From assembly GCF_014356525.2 (NCBI RefSeq), contig NC_052505.1, forward strand, positions 5,525,836 through 5,589,835: a stretch of DNA of 64,000 bases, read 5' to 3'. Every line of letters starts with the position of its first letter. Within the stretch, counting starts at the first letter, position 1. A program made the translations under genes and the position numbers. This DNA comes from Nilaparvata lugens. Lineage: Eukaryota; Arthropoda; Insecta; Hemiptera; Delphacidae. Below are positions 34,601 to 42,249 of the stretch, one piece after another. A model generated the notes under the pieces. That model had not been told where the DNA came from and did no database searches. It worked only from the letters and a program-made list of their open reading frames with translations.

Positions 34601-37600
34601 ACGAGATCACGGGTCGACGGCCCGTCACCGGCGATGTTGCCAAGTGCCCAAACCGCCTGCTCAGCAACACTGCGCTCCGTCGACCGAATGAGCGGCACCA
34701 ATTTGGCAACAGCGCCCGCCTGCACCACGGCATTCGTCTGCTCGCTGGTGCCCGACGCGATGTTGGTCAGCGCCCAGGCGGCTTCAAACTGCAGCGGCAC
34801 GTTGGACGAGTTCGACAGGAACTGCACGCAGCGCGGAACGATGCCCGCACGGATCACGTCGTCGATCGGCGGGTGGCGCTCTTTGGACAGCGTTTTGCGG
34901 CACGCTTGCGTCGCCTGGAACTGCAGGTTTTCGTCGTTGCTCATCATTCCTGCAAAAAAATTAAAATAATTTAGAATTACCATCAAAATAATGAATCGAG
35001 TCGAAAATATTGGTCACTCAAAAAAAGCCTACATAAATTATCAAGGAAAGTTTACTTCTACTTTTGGACTCTTTTAAAAAGTGATTTTTCATGAAGATTT
35101 CCATTTTTTATTGGATGGTCAAAATTTGTTCAAGTACAACAGTGTCATTTTTTTTCTGCACAAAACTATTGAATGGGGTGGTGTCAAGGAATGAGTCACC
35201 TATGCATTCCAAAACTTTCTCCCAATCACTCCACTGAGTTGCAGTATCAACCGAGCAATGGTTCAGTCTTTAGGTGCCATTTAGTCGCGACAGTGCATAA
35301 GTCGCACTGTGCATAAGATAAGGAAAGACTGTATACGGGGACTGTAAACGAACCAATAACACAGAATTGATGGCTTTGCTTGATGTATTTCATTGGGCTA
35401 TGAAATGGTAATCATCCAAATGTTCATAGGCGTAAAATAATCCAAGTAAATGGATACAATTGATATGTTTTGACAGTGAACAAAGTACATAACACTTGGA
35501 AAATTGGATGTTGTAAAAACTTCAACACGCGACTGCTCGTGTGATTGAGTAGGGCGCGACTAACGGAAGGTTAAGCTCTCGTAGGGTCGTTTGCACAGTC
35601 AAAGCTTAAACTGAATTTAATCAGCTCGTGGCTTAAACTAAAAATATACTACATTATAACGAATGTGGCTTGGCATGTATTTAATCCAGTTTAAAATGAA
35701 ATTTAGTTTAAACTGGAACTCTGCAAACGGCACTTAGGCCCGTATGCAGATACTCGGTTTAAACGGAGAAATGTCAGCTGTTCGTTTAAACCTCGTATGA
35801 AAAACATTATGATAAATGCAACCTTATCTACAAGTAAACCTGGTTTAGCGTAGGGCCATATGCTAACACTACGTTTAACGCTAAACCACGTTTACTTGTA
35901 GATATGGTTGCATTTATCATAATGTGTTTCATACGGCGTTTAAACAAACAGCTGACATTTCTCCGTTTAAACCGAGTATCTGCAGACGGGGCTTGGATCA
36001 TTTCTAACAAAGCCCTACTACCATACCTATTCTAACTAATCAACAGCTGTGCTGAATGTGAGTAGGTTAATGTATTTTCTTTTGCTTGAATTTCAGCTAA
36101 AATTTACCTAACCTTAACTAAACGTAACTTACCAAAAATTTGAATTCCGGGAGTACAGAGGTAATATTCCAAAACTAAGGATCATGATTCTTTCAGAGTT
36201 AAAAGTAAAAGAACGTACCTTGCACAATTTGGTCCAGGGTTGGTAACTGTGTTGATTCACTGATTTCCTGCAGAGGAGACGTCTCCTGCTCATCAACCTC
36301 GAGATTTCTCCGTTTAAAAATTTGATCATCCTTTCGAGCTTTGCGTAACTCCACTTTTACTTCATTTCTTCTTCGTCTCATTTCCTGGAAAACATTATTG
36401 CGTATTTGCATCAAGATATTGTGAAATTCCATTTTTTAATTCTCAACAATATACATAGTGAGTCATATGTATGGGTACCCTTCAATAAGTTGGAGACTGT
36501 TGTAGATTTAATACTGTAGCTTTCAGGATAAGTTATTGGTCGAATACTCTACCTTTTGACGCTAACTGAATTTCAACCCCTCATAAGGGAGGGGGGTGAC
36601 TTGGGGGTTGTAATTCGAATATTTTAAATGTAAACACCCATTGTGTGGTACATCATTTTTAATGCCTTTTCAAAACGAGAAAGATGACATCGATAAAAAT
36701 GTTCTATGCTAATTGTATCCAAAATGGCGGATGATTAAAGTTTTAGTTGGGGTTGTAACTCAAATATTTTGAATGTTAACACCCATTGTGTGATACATTA
36801 TTTTAAAGGCCTTTCTAAAACAAGAAAGATGACATCAATGAAAATGTTCTATGATACTTGTATCCAAAATGGCCGCTGATTGAAGTTTTAGTTTGTAAAG
36901 AAATAATTAATAAAGTTCAATCAGCCGCCATTTTGGATAAAAGTATCATAAAACATTTTTATTGATGTAATCTTTCTTGTTTTAGAAATGCCTTTAAAAT
37001 GATGTACCACACAATTGATGTTTACATTTAAAATATTTGAGTTACAACTCCTCATTTTTTTAAAAACTAAAACTTCAATCATCCGTCATTTTGGATACAA
37101 GTATCATAGAACATTTTTATTGATGTCATCTTGTTGTTTTGAAAAGGCCTTCAAAATGATGTACCACACAATAGCTGTTTACATTTTAAATTGAATTAAT
37201 ACCCCTAAGTCACCCCCTTATGAGGGGTTGGTATTCAGTTGTAGGTCAAAAAGTGGATTATTCAACCAATAACTCATCCTGGAAGGTACAGTATTATATC
37301 TACAACAGTCTTCAACTTATGCTTCCCATACATATGACTGACTCACTCTGTGTAGGCACTCGTATGTTATCTATCAATACACAATTTCAATTCAAGCATA
37401 TTATTCAATTGATCAATTTCACAGCATAATAGATAATATGTATAATTCGTCGAAGAATAAAATGAAATCTGTTACAAGTTTTTAAATAGAGTAAGACCCG
37501 GTTGCACAAAAACATTGCAATTTCAACCGTGATTGGATGCCATGAGAACCAATTAGAGAAGATTACTTTTCAAAACAGTTGTTTCTGATAGGTTCTCGTA

Positions 37601-38947
37601 GCATTTAATCATGATTAAAATTTAACAGGCTTCTTTGCAACTGAGCCAACAAATTTTTTAAAGAATCAATTTTCCTACTTTCAGTTCTAAAATTCTTCAA
37701 CAGGCTGCCTCCTGGTGTGAAGCAGTTAGATGAGGCCGCTTTCAAGAGAGCCGTCAGGAAGCTGCTTTGTAATGGAGCTTATATTACAGTGTAAATAAAT
37801 TTACCAGTGACAATTTGAATTTTCTTCTAAAAGCTGTCACTGGATCGCTGCCATCTGAATAGTTGTGTGTTGATTCATCTATATTGAGTTTTGAATAAAA
37901 ATACTGAGAAATTGTCAAAAACCACAGATTTATTGATACTTAGAAAGACCGGTTTCGGTTATTACACCATTGTCAATCTCTGATAAACTAAAACTGAACA
38001 CAAGAGCAGCAGAATTTATACTAGTAGGCGAGTACTGCTATTGGTCAAGGGCATGAGCGCCTCAGCTAGACAGTCTCCTCCCACTTAACGGTATTACAAA
38101 ATGGCGGCTAAAGCAACAGACTCGCCATGACAACAAGAAAAGTTTGTTATGTAGTTGAGTGGGAGGAGACTGTCTAGCTGGGCCAATGGCAGGCGTTCAT
38201 GCCCTTGAACAAATAGCAGTACTCGCCTACTAGTATAAATTCTGCTGCTCTTGTATTTAGTTCATCAGAGATTGACAATGGTGTAACAACCGAAACTGAT
38301 CTTTCTAAGTATCATTAAATCTGTGGTTTTTGACAATTCTTAGTATTTTTATTTAATATGAATAATTACCACAATATCAACTTCTCAACTACACAAAAAG
38401 TGTATTGAGTTTTATGATGTCATTGATTCCACAAATGTGGGTAATAGATGAGGCAGAAGGTATTAAAGATATAATTCGACGAAGAATACAAACAATGAAA
38501 TCTGATTGAAGTTTTGAAATAGAGTAAGTATTGATACAATTTATAATATGTGTTGAAATTGCCTCATAAAATATTATCAATGATCGATAGGCTACCTTGA
38601 AAATTCCCCCCTCAAAATGTAAGCCATCATCAAAAACAATAAATTGAATTGTTATGATTATTTTCACATCTTCATGAAAGAGCTCATAGATTTTTGAGTT
38701 TTCAATCTTCAATTGAGCTCAACTTGATTAATTTTTCTGAAACTATCAAATATGTGTTTTCCAAGTGTTCCAAAGCAGCAAGATATGTTTGTTCAGATCC
38801 AAGTTACTTTATTAGTTCTCATCGGATCCCTAGATTTAAAACTCAACAAAATAGAGGCTATGATTATTGAAAACTCACCTCTGTATTTTTTCCAGCGTTT
38901 TTATAGCAGCTGAGCCTGTTAGGCCTCTCATTCTCTTGGGCCGGCAT
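16567..38947 (-). CDS. Importin subunit alpha (karyopherin alpha), alpha1/KPNA2/Pendulin type; whole spliced gene
   Basis: Adaptor that binds classical nuclear localisation signals in the cytoplasm and joins importin beta for import. Nine coding exons splice in frame at GT/AG sites into 522 residues, the family's usual length, when one of the two exon-7 copies is used. Residues 1 to about 60 form the IBB domain, with RRRR at 26-29, RKARK at 37-41 and KRR at 47-49. ARM repeats follow; the Trp/Asn ladder is intact at the major site (W137/N141, W179/N183, W222/N226) and minor site (W348/N352, W390/N394). The C-terminus has the acidic run EEDEDE (490-495), as in the CAS-binding region, and ends GGFSF. 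The first IBB basic patch reads RLSCYKN, where relatives have Arg or Lys in place of SC. The clade is inferred from the N- and C-termini; no symbol assigned. Confidence 0.95.
17005..17211. mobile_element. Hairpin MITE in intron 9, TATAGCTGA family
   Basis: Arms 'TATAGCTGACGCCAAAAAGT' and 'ACTTTTTGGCATCAGCTATA' face each other; inner arms 'TTTCGTGGGTC' and 'GACCCACGAAG' also pair. Confidence 0.75.
17373..17398. repeat. Small GC-rich hairpin
   Basis: 'GGCCGGAAAG' pairs with 'CTTTCCGGCC' across a short loop, and a third half-copy follows at 17402. Intron 9; no known role. Confidence 0.6.
17674..17954. mobile_element. Diverged copy of the CATAGAGAAACAATAGC hairpin MITE
   Basis: Left end 'CATAGAGAAAATATGCATAA', right end 'TTATGCTATATTTTCTCTAT'; the centre still resembles the copy at 6901-7164. 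Confidence 0.65.
17950..18048. repeat. About 22-bp minisatellite, five units
   Basis: Units around 'AATGATACAGTATCACC' repeat five times with small changes. Each contains the palindromic core GATACNGTATC, so every unit is itself a small inverted repeat. Confidence 0.8.
18299..18569. mobile_element. Hairpin MITE, CATAGAGAAACAATAGC family
   Basis: Ends 'CATAGAGAAACAATAGCATA' and 'CGCTATTGTTTCTCTATG' frame a 270-bp foldback. It is inserted in a decayed copy of the AAGGTGCGTACAGAT MITE; TCTGTA is repeated at both edges, a remnant target duplication. Confidence 0.75.
18924..19232. mobile_element. MITE with TTA target duplication (PIF/Harbinger-like)
   Basis: 309 bp. Terminal inverted repeats begin GGGTACAAACACAC and the element is flanked by TTA at 18921-18923 and 19233-19235. 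The inside is rich in GGAGCG/CGCTCC. A left-end fragment recurs at 24362-24480. TIR plus TTA fits PIF/Harbinger. Confidence 0.75.
19331..19792. mobile_element. TIR element, AACCTTC family (about 460 bp)
   Basis: Left end 'AACCTTCAGGCAGTCGCGC' and right end 'GCGCGACTACCGGAAGGTT' are inverted repeats. Related copies: 35125-35574 (left end lost) and 12465-12556 (right end only). No transposase. Confidence 0.7.
19838..20335 (-). mobile_element. Two adjacent CTAGT-family elements, reverse orientation
   Basis: One copy runs to 'CCTTCCTTTATAATATACTAG' near 20013; the next starts 'CTAGCAGGTAGCCCGAGCTC' at about 20013 and runs to 20335. Both match 4704-4959. Confidence 0.5.
20370..20930. mobile_element. 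Candidate TIR element with GTAAATTGTTCC ends
   Basis: 'GTAAATTGTTCCAGTTCCAA' near 20380 faces 'TTGGAGCTGGAACAATTTAC' near 20772, and shorter copies of the end occur at 20398 and 20900. A 68-residue minus-strand frame (20449-20655, [20 protein letters not shown]) lies inside; I do not recognise it. It could be element-encoded or chance. Confidence 0.4.
21017..21169 (-). CDS. Importin-alpha exon 9 (residues 441-491)
   Basis: 153 nt, phase 0 to 0, between TTTTAG and GTGAGT. It encodes [20 protein letters not shown], the conserved IEECGGL..I/LE.LQ.HEN block near the last ARM repeat, and ends YFTMEE. Confidence 0.95.
21331..21900. mobile_element. GGCCGGTTTCCGAGCTCG MITE (complete at 21552-21900) behind a truncated copy
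   Basis: The complete 349-bp element has ends GGGCCGGTTTCCGAGCTCG and CGAGCTCGGAAACCGGCCC. A left-end fragment at 21331-21371 is followed by a retroposon-tail fragment (21372-21510, 'GGAACAGTTTTGGGCTTTAA') that recurs inverted at 32615-32770. Confidence 0.75.
22639..22791. mobile_element. Deleted foldback element, family 1, with 12-bp TSD
   Basis: Arms 'AGACTAAGAAATTGTCAAAA' and 'TTTGACAATTTCTTAAGTCT' plus the 3' tail 'ACCACAATATCAACTTCTCA'. Flanked by TATCTGTATAAT (22627-22638) and TATCTATATAAT (22792-22803), 11 of 12 identical. It lacks the hammerhead-like core seen in longer copies. Confidence 0.7.
23140..24050. repeat. Tandem array that iterates the exon-8 5' splice site
   Basis: Phrases of the type 'TCTCACCTTTAGAATG' (minus strand CATTCTAAAG|GTGAGA, the end of exon 8 and its donor) recur around 23340, 23588, 23682, 23847 and 23946 before the true site at 24052. 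Spacing is about 248 bp for the outer units. The copy at 23930-23995 also retains about 35 nt of exon sequence. Confidence 0.8.
24053..24235 (-). CDS. Importin-alpha exon 8 (residues 380-440)
   Basis: 183 nt, phase 0 to 0. It encodes [20 protein letters not shown] (ARM 8, with W390/N394 of the minor NLS site) and ends LDGLNHILK. Acceptor AATTACAG, donor GTGAGA. Confidence 0.96.
24362..24480. mobile_element. Left-end fragment of the GGGTACAAACACAC MITE
   Basis: Matches the first 110 bp or so of 18924-19232, including 'GTCTGAGCGTCAAGCGTCAA'; the rest is lost. Confidence 0.65.
24587..25400. mobile_element. Truncated GGCTGTGCAAAGG foldback element with an internal retroposed insert
   Basis: The left end 'AAGGCTGTGCAAAGGATAAA' and much of both arms match 29894-30470 and 49297-49935, but the right end is missing. 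A segment at about 25062-25290, ending in a GTAAA-rich tail, interrupts the right arm. Confidence 0.65.
25585..25767 (-). CDS. Importin-alpha exon 7, copy A (3'-proximal)
   Basis: 183 nt, phase 0 to 0, encoding [20 protein letters not shown], then [16 protein letters not shown] and [10 protein letters not shown] (ARM 7, with W348/N352). Acceptor TTTGCAG, donor GTAAG. It differs from copy B at two third-codon positions (Thr ACG/ACA, Ala GCC/GCT), both silent. Either copy alone restores the normal 522-residue protein. Confidence 0.93.
25768..27519. repeat. 181-bp tandem array of decoy exon-7 acceptors
   Basis: Units begin with the exon-7 acceptor region. Each has, on the minus strand, TTTGCAG|ACTGATTCTTG, matching the true TTTGCAG|ACTGACTCGAT for about 13 nt and then diverging. 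Decoys fall at about 25947, 26117, 26298, 26871, 27052, 27233 and 27414: three between the exon copies and four upstream of copy B in transcription order. Most spacings are exactly 181 bp. Confidence 0.88.
26509..26691 (-). CDS. Importin-alpha exon 7, copy B (5'-proximal)
   Basis: Second intact copy of exon 7, 924 bp upstream of copy A in transcription order, with the same GT/AG sites and phase. The sequence 3' of it on the minus strand (26450-26508) is identical in layout to that beside copy A, so the duplication covered the exon plus flanking intron. If both copies were spliced in, the protein would gain 61 residues (583 total). Confidence 0.9.
27520..28227. mobile_element. TIR element with TTA duplication (PIF/Harbinger-like), carrying a nested foldback
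   Basis: Ends AGCCTGGTTTTCAYTAGTG; flanked by TTA on both sides; inserted in the last 181-bp unit. A 13-bp-duplicating foldback (27606-27858) is nested in it. A 60-bp direct repeat, 'AGTAGAGAAGAGTTAGCTCT', occurs near its right end. Confidence 0.75.
27606..27858. mobile_element. Foldback element, family 1, with 13-bp TSD
   Basis: Nested in the element at 27520-28227. TGAAAACGTTCAT flanks it at 27593-27605 and 27859-27871. Arms carry 'CCGGTTTCGG' and 'CCATTGTCAATCTCTGAT'; the tail reads 'ACAACAATATCAACTTCTCA'. Confidence 0.8.
28562..28632. repeat. (AT)n microsatellite
   Basis: About 35 AT dinucleotides with one slip, at the left edge of the second Helitron-like element. Confidence 0.95.
28627..29279 (+). 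mobile_element. Helitron-like element, copy 2
   Basis: Sibling of 2243-2908: 'AAAAGCGAAATGGCACTCAC' start, 'GTTCAAATTTGGTAGGTATG' early and 'GAGCCTGACGGCTAGT' at the end. Intron 6 of the importin gene. Confidence 0.5.
29537..29712 (-). CDS. Importin-alpha exon 6 (residues 260-318)
   Basis: 176 nt, completing the split Ala codon. It encodes [20 protein letters not shown], then VPQLVSLLA and [18 protein letters not shown], matching ARM 5-6. Confidence 0.96.
29765..30800 (+). mobile_element. LINE relic (RT C-terminal region), split by a TTAA-flanked element
   Basis: The first piece (29790-29890) reads LYGAET...[16 protein letters not shown]; the second (30475-30760) reads [20 protein letters not shown], then [12 protein letters not shown] and [12 protein letters not shown]. 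Both match the C-terminal region of insect non-LTR retrotransposons. The insertion at 29894-30470 separates them. Confidence 0.75.
29894..30470. mobile_element. Foldback/TIR element with TTAA duplication (piggyBac-type target)
   Basis: 577 bp with ends GGCTGTGCAAAGGCTAAAAA and complement, flanked by TTAA at 29890-29893 and 30471-30474. It sits in a LINE relic. Other copies: 49297-49935 and 24587-25400 (truncated). Confidence 0.8.
30931..31113. repeat. 65-bp tandem repeat, three copies
   Basis: 'TTTTATAATAGAATCTAGAT' recurs at 30934, about 30999 and 31064, each followed by 'CGTCAATTGGTGTCGAGTTA'. Confidence 0.9.
31200..31615 (+). pseudogene. mariner transposase relic (C-terminal half)
   Basis: Three reading-frame pieces give HDN at the catalytic block (about 31298), [20 protein letters not shown] (about 31376-31440; relatives read HPPYSPDLAPSDFHLFPKLK) and [20 protein letters not shown] (31524-31583). 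Stops and frameshifts separate them. It is a dead Tc1/mariner-superfamily copy in importin intron 5; the N-terminus is missing. Confidence 0.8.
31616..32262. other. Intron 5 stretch, no gene seen
   Basis: AT-rich sequence with no supported feature. The 64-residue minus-strand frame at 31634-31828 has no recognisable content. Confidence 0.45.
32263..32401 (-). CDS. Importin-alpha exon 5 (residues 214-260)
   Basis: 139 nt, phase 0 in, 1 nt out. It encodes [20 protein letters not shown], with W222/N226 of the major NLS site, and ends DDDSVL plus the first base of the next Ala codon. Confidence 0.96.
32615..32770. mobile_element. Retroposon tail fragment
   Basis: Inverted match to 21372-21510. 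Its theme, AAAACTGTTCC with TTCCCAAATTT, recurs across the window (near 3220, 5350, 25440, 60880, 61850 and 62110), suggesting 3' ends of one old retroposon family. Confidence 0.5.
33104..34290. repeat. 1.2-kb inverted repeat in importin intron 4
   Basis: Left arm 33104-33560 and right arm 33868-34290 are inverted copies of the composite element ('GCGCGTCGACGTATATA' in the right arm, its complement in the left), with a spacer of about 300 bp. Fragments of the TATAGTGAGGTCCAC family lie in the spacer and outside. Confidence 0.8.
34546..34949 (-). CDS. Importin-alpha exon 4 (residues 79-213)
   Basis: 404 nt, completing a split Gly codon. It encodes ARM 1-3: [53 protein letters not shown] (W137/N141) and [19 protein letters not shown] (W179/N183). 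It is GC-richer than the flanking introns. Confidence 0.97.
35125..35574. mobile_element. AACCTTC-family TIR element, left end lost
   Basis: Matches 19331-19792 from 'GTACAACAGTGTCA' to 'GCGCGACTAACGGAAGGTT', with a small internal insertion. Confidence 0.7.
35585..35738. mobile_element. Short MITE, GTCGTTTGCACAGTC family
   Basis: Inverted ends around 'CGTTTGCACAGTCAAAGCTT' and 'TGGAACTCTGCAAACGGC', with inner AGTTTAAACT-like repeats. Confidence 0.6.
35741..35992. mobile_element. Near-perfect 250-bp hairpin MITE
   Basis: Arms include 'CAGATACTCGGTTTAAACGG' / 'CCGTTTAAACCGAGTATCTG' and 'AACATTATGATAAATGCAAC' / its complement. The loop is near 35865. Confidence 0.8.
36219..36384 (-). CDS. Importin-alpha exon 3 (residues 24-79; IBB core)
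   Basis: 166 nt, phase 0 in, 1 nt out. It encodes [20 protein letters not shown], then [20 protein letters not shown] and ends QIVQ plus one base of the Gly codon. Confidence 0.96.
36463..37334. mobile_element. Long foldback in importin intron 2
   Basis: Arms of about 400 bp pair across the centre near 36895; examples are 'GTACATCATTTTTAATGCCT' against 'AAATGATGTACCACACAATA'. 'ATCCAAAATGGC' occurs twice and its complement twice. Confidence 0.7.
37497..37646. mobile_element. MITE, CCGGTTGCACAAAA family, copy 1
   Basis: Ends CCCGGTTGCACAAAAA and TTTGCAACTGAGCC, with inner 'GAACCAATTAGAGAAG'. A second copy is at 42024-42171. Similar CCGGTTGCACAAAAGCC ends are known from insect MITEs. Confidence 0.7.
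37893..38402. mobile_element. Foldback element, family 1, with 11-bp TSD
   Basis: TATTGAGTTTT flanks it at 37882-37892 and 38403-38413. Arms of about 200 bp carry hammerhead-like cores at 37942-37981 (minus) and 38267-38307 (plus). The 3' tail 'TTACCACAATATCAACTTCT' is outside the right arm. Confidence 0.8.
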
Positions 38948-38976
38948 ACTGATTGAAGATTGACTGAACCTTTAAT
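38879..38976 (-). CDS. Importin-alpha exon 2 (first coding, residues 1-23)
   Basis: The start codon is at 38947, 29 nt after the acceptor TTTCAG. It encodes [20 protein letters not shown] and NTE, then donor GTGAG. The ATG is the only one in frame before the IBB and matches the family's N-terminal MPA...NR...YKN.GK pattern. Confidence 0.93.
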
Positions 38977-39171
38977 CTGAAACAAGAAAGGATTTTAATA
39001 ATTATCCAAACGTTAATATATGCATATGGTAACTTGCATACCCATCTAAACTTTGTATTCGCCAAAAATATATCTGTCAACGTGAGCATCCATTAATAGG
39101 CCTATCGAATGATTTCATCCCTGCAACGAAAATTGCTAATAACAATTTTTATCAATATTCTCAAGGGTAAA

Positions 39172-40034
39172 ACCTATCTGGATGGGGGCATGGGACGGTC
39201 AAGCTAGAACAATTTAGCACATTTTCGACCCTTGAGCAATGAAGCGTATGCCCCCATCCTGTTAAGTTCAGTGACGTTTTTCCACACTTAGACTTTTACT
39301 GCGGGATTCCCATTTCCGTGTTCTGTATAGGTTCATCAAAGTTATAATTTCCAACTATTAGACAGTCTATACTCTGTAGCTCTTGGTGTAACATGGAGTT
39401 CTTGCAGAGCTTATCAAGATGCGACAAAGATCTAAACCGTGAAGGCATATAGGCTACCATTTTATATTGATGTACAATCGAATTGCTAATCAAAGGATAT
39501 TATGTTTGTCGTGTGGTAAAAACCAAACCCTGCAATTAAATGGTGTGTTTCACGCAACAAATAATTTTAGTATAATATAACGATTTTGCAAGACTCATAT
39601 CAGGTTGTAATTAAAAATTACACATTCATTTTTAAAACTCATTTCATAATATGTACATATTGTTTCAAAACAGAATTTTCAATTCATTATTATTAAATTT
39701 AGAAAAATAGTTGAATTCCATCATTATAGATCACAATTTTCAGCTTATTCTAATATTATCAAAGAACTATTTCCTTGAGCTAATTGATATTTTTTAAACG
39801 ATACATATTATGTCGAGTTGTAAGTTGCGGACCAGAGTGGTGGATTTTGGAGTAGGTTTTGAAAAAGTATTTTATGCTGCTAAAACTATTTGGATGGGGG
39901 CATTAAGAGATCTATTGTTTGATATTGGTTGAGCATTGACATGGGTTGACAGTTATTGTTTCCTATTCAACCAGCGTTGAAGGAGGGGTATTGTTCTCTC
40001 TCGACCGTTCTATGCCCCCATCCAGATAGGTTTA
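39172..40034. mobile_element. TIR element, CTATCTGGATGGGGGCAT family, in intron 1
   Basis: 'AACCTATCTGGATGGGGGCA' on the left faces 'TGCCCCCATCCAGATAGGTT' on the right. Two more copies of the end, inner and inverted (39244-39262, 39884-39904), suggest one insertion inside another. Confidence 0.65.
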
Positions 40035-40118
40035 CCCATTCTCAATAAGTATAAGTTATTTCTAATAATAGAAATATAAGTATAAAAACCTTACGACCTT
40101 AGTCACACAACCTAACAA

Positions 40119-40650
40119 AGAATACTAGTACAATATCAAACATGAATATCGATAAATCACAGAAATTGCTTAATATTGTTGATGAATTTTGCTTGCAAAC
40201 AAAATTCAATGAGTTCACTTTTAGAAAATAGATTTTTAATAAACACAATCAATTAAATATTGAATAAATTGATTGGTTAATTACAAAATTATTATTAAAG
40301 GATGTATTTTCAATTAACTTAATCAAGTAGCCTAAATATATTTAATCCGATTAAGTTAATGTAAGTTTAGTATACTAGTACAATACAACTATACAAAGAA
40401 TAGGCCTACTAGTTCAATATCAAACATGAATATCGATAAATCACTGAAATTGCTTAATATTGTTGATGAATTTTGCTTGCAAACAAAATTCAATGAGTTC
40501 ACTTTTAGAGAATAGATTTTTAATAAACACAATCAATTAAATATTGAATAAATTGATCGGTTAATTACAAAATTATTATTAAAGGATGCATTTTCAATTA
40601 ACGTCAAGTAGCCTAAATATATTTAATCCGTTTAAGTTAATGTAAGTTTA
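40119..40650. repeat. Direct repeat of about 270 bp, two copies, intron 1
   Basis: 'TCAAACATGAATATCGATAA' at 40136 recurs at 40420, and similarity continues to 'TAATGTAAGTTTAG' in both. Confidence 0.8.
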
Positions 40651-41264
40651 GCAATATGACTTATAAATCAACAAATTTGAATAATTTTGATTATTTTACG
40701 ATATTGCATTGCTGGAAGTAGGTTGATGTAAAGATGACAGTTAACACCAAAATTTTTAGTAAGGTAGGCTTCAGCTATATAATAGCAGTTATTTCAACGT
40801 CTAAATCAAAGTTCAAAGTAGATTAACCGATCATACCAGTACGATCAAGTTTTGAAGATTATGAAATTGAATGAGTAAGAGATGAAAAGGTTTTATCAAT
40901 TTTGATGAATCACAAAACAATCAATATTAGATAATTTTGCCTAACCGAGTTGTAACAAGTAACGGAAACGTCAACGTCTAACTGAAGATACAATTGAATA
41001 AGATTCAGTTACATAAAATAAATTATATTCTCGAGAGACTTATTTAGATAAAAAAATACTATGTAAAACTGTTGGGAAAGCAATTTATTGCATAGTTGAA
41101 ATCAAAAGGCTAGACTTCTCACCAAACAACAGTAACAACTTAGCCCATGCGTTTCAATCAAGCATCCATTCTCTTGAAAACAAGACTAAAAATTGGACTC
41201 AATAAAAATAAATTATAGAAAGAAAAGTAATGTATTGCAAAATATCAAATAAAATTTAACTTAC

Positions 41265-41410
41265 ATTTTAAAATGCTGACGCCTAAAACATAAGAATTAG
41301 GTAATGGAGAAGAGTGATGTTGCAATATCTTTCGTCCCGGTCACACTCCTATGAAAATATGGCACTTTCTCTCCTTCAACAACACCAACTGGGAAATGAG
41401 AATGAACGTT
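41265..41410 (-). other. Importin-alpha exon 1 (5' UTR), right edge uncertain
   Basis: The donor GTAAGT at 41259-41264 on the minus strand ends an exon of non-coding sequence that lies upstream of the first coding exon. The start of transcription cannot be placed from sequence alone. Confidence 0.5.
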
Positions 41411-41419
41411 CGTTATTCT

Positions 41420-41540
41420 TTCCCCCACCAACGTGATTCCTCCAATCATGAGGAAGTATTTTTTGAACATTCAAAATAACAGAATCTCATTGGTGGTCAC
41501 GTGAAGGTGATTCGCTCCTTGTAAACACTCTGCCATTATA
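41420..41540 (-). promoter_or_regulatory. Importin-alpha promoter region
   Basis: A CCAAT box (minus strand) at 41489-41493 and an E-box CACGTG at 41498-41503 lie upstream of the presumed 5' UTR exon. No TATA box is evident. Confidence 0.4.
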
Positions 41541-42023
41541 ATCCAGACATGATTATTCATCATCTATTTATTTTCTCATTTCATAATTTTATTCATAATT
41601 CGATGCTTAAGAAAAATCAAAATTGTATCATGGAATGATTTAATATCCACTGGAATATGAATACACTTTACATTTCCACACCAAAAGTATTCGATTGATT
41701 CTCCGTCGTAAGCGCTAACAGGAATTAATATACACGATGACATAAAACACGATAGAGCTACAGGTGGAGAAATAAGACGATAGTTCTAAATTGGTTTAGT
41801 CAGTTGAAGCACAGAATTAATAATAGCAGATTTATTAATTAATTAATTTATTATAATTAATTTTAGGAGATTTCTCTGGTTGAAGCCCACAAATATTAGC
41901 CATGGATCCTTGACAATTTGGACTTCTATAATTTGTATTTCCTTGTAATTATCTCTTCAATCAAAGGAGCGATTTGGTTTTACAATTGCACTGATGAGCA
42001 AATAGAGATATATTGTGGATTGT

Positions 42024-42171
42024 GCCAGTTGCACAAAAGCCAGTTAAATTTCAATTGTAAATTATTCCACCAGAACCAATTAGAGAAGCTGTCTTATCAA
42101 AAAGACCTTCTCTGATTGGTTTTCGTGAAATAATTCATGTTTAAAATTTAACCGGATTTTGTGCAACTGGG
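42024..42171. mobile_element. MITE, CCGGTTGCACAAAA family, copy 2
   Basis: 148 bp. Ends GCCAGTTGCACAAAAGCC and GATTTTGTGCAACTGGGC. Better preserved than 37497-37646. Confidence 0.75.
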
Positions 42172-42249
42172 CTATTGAGCTCCAACATGCATTTGTTAAT
42201 ATATGTTTAAGGGTGATCACTTTAAGAGCTAAACACCTCTGAAATTATA

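Noticed and set aside
34583..34974. Two plus-strand frames of about 127 residues opposite importin exon 4
   Set aside because: Antisense shadows of a GC-rich coding exon; the minus strand gives the clear ARM-repeat protein.
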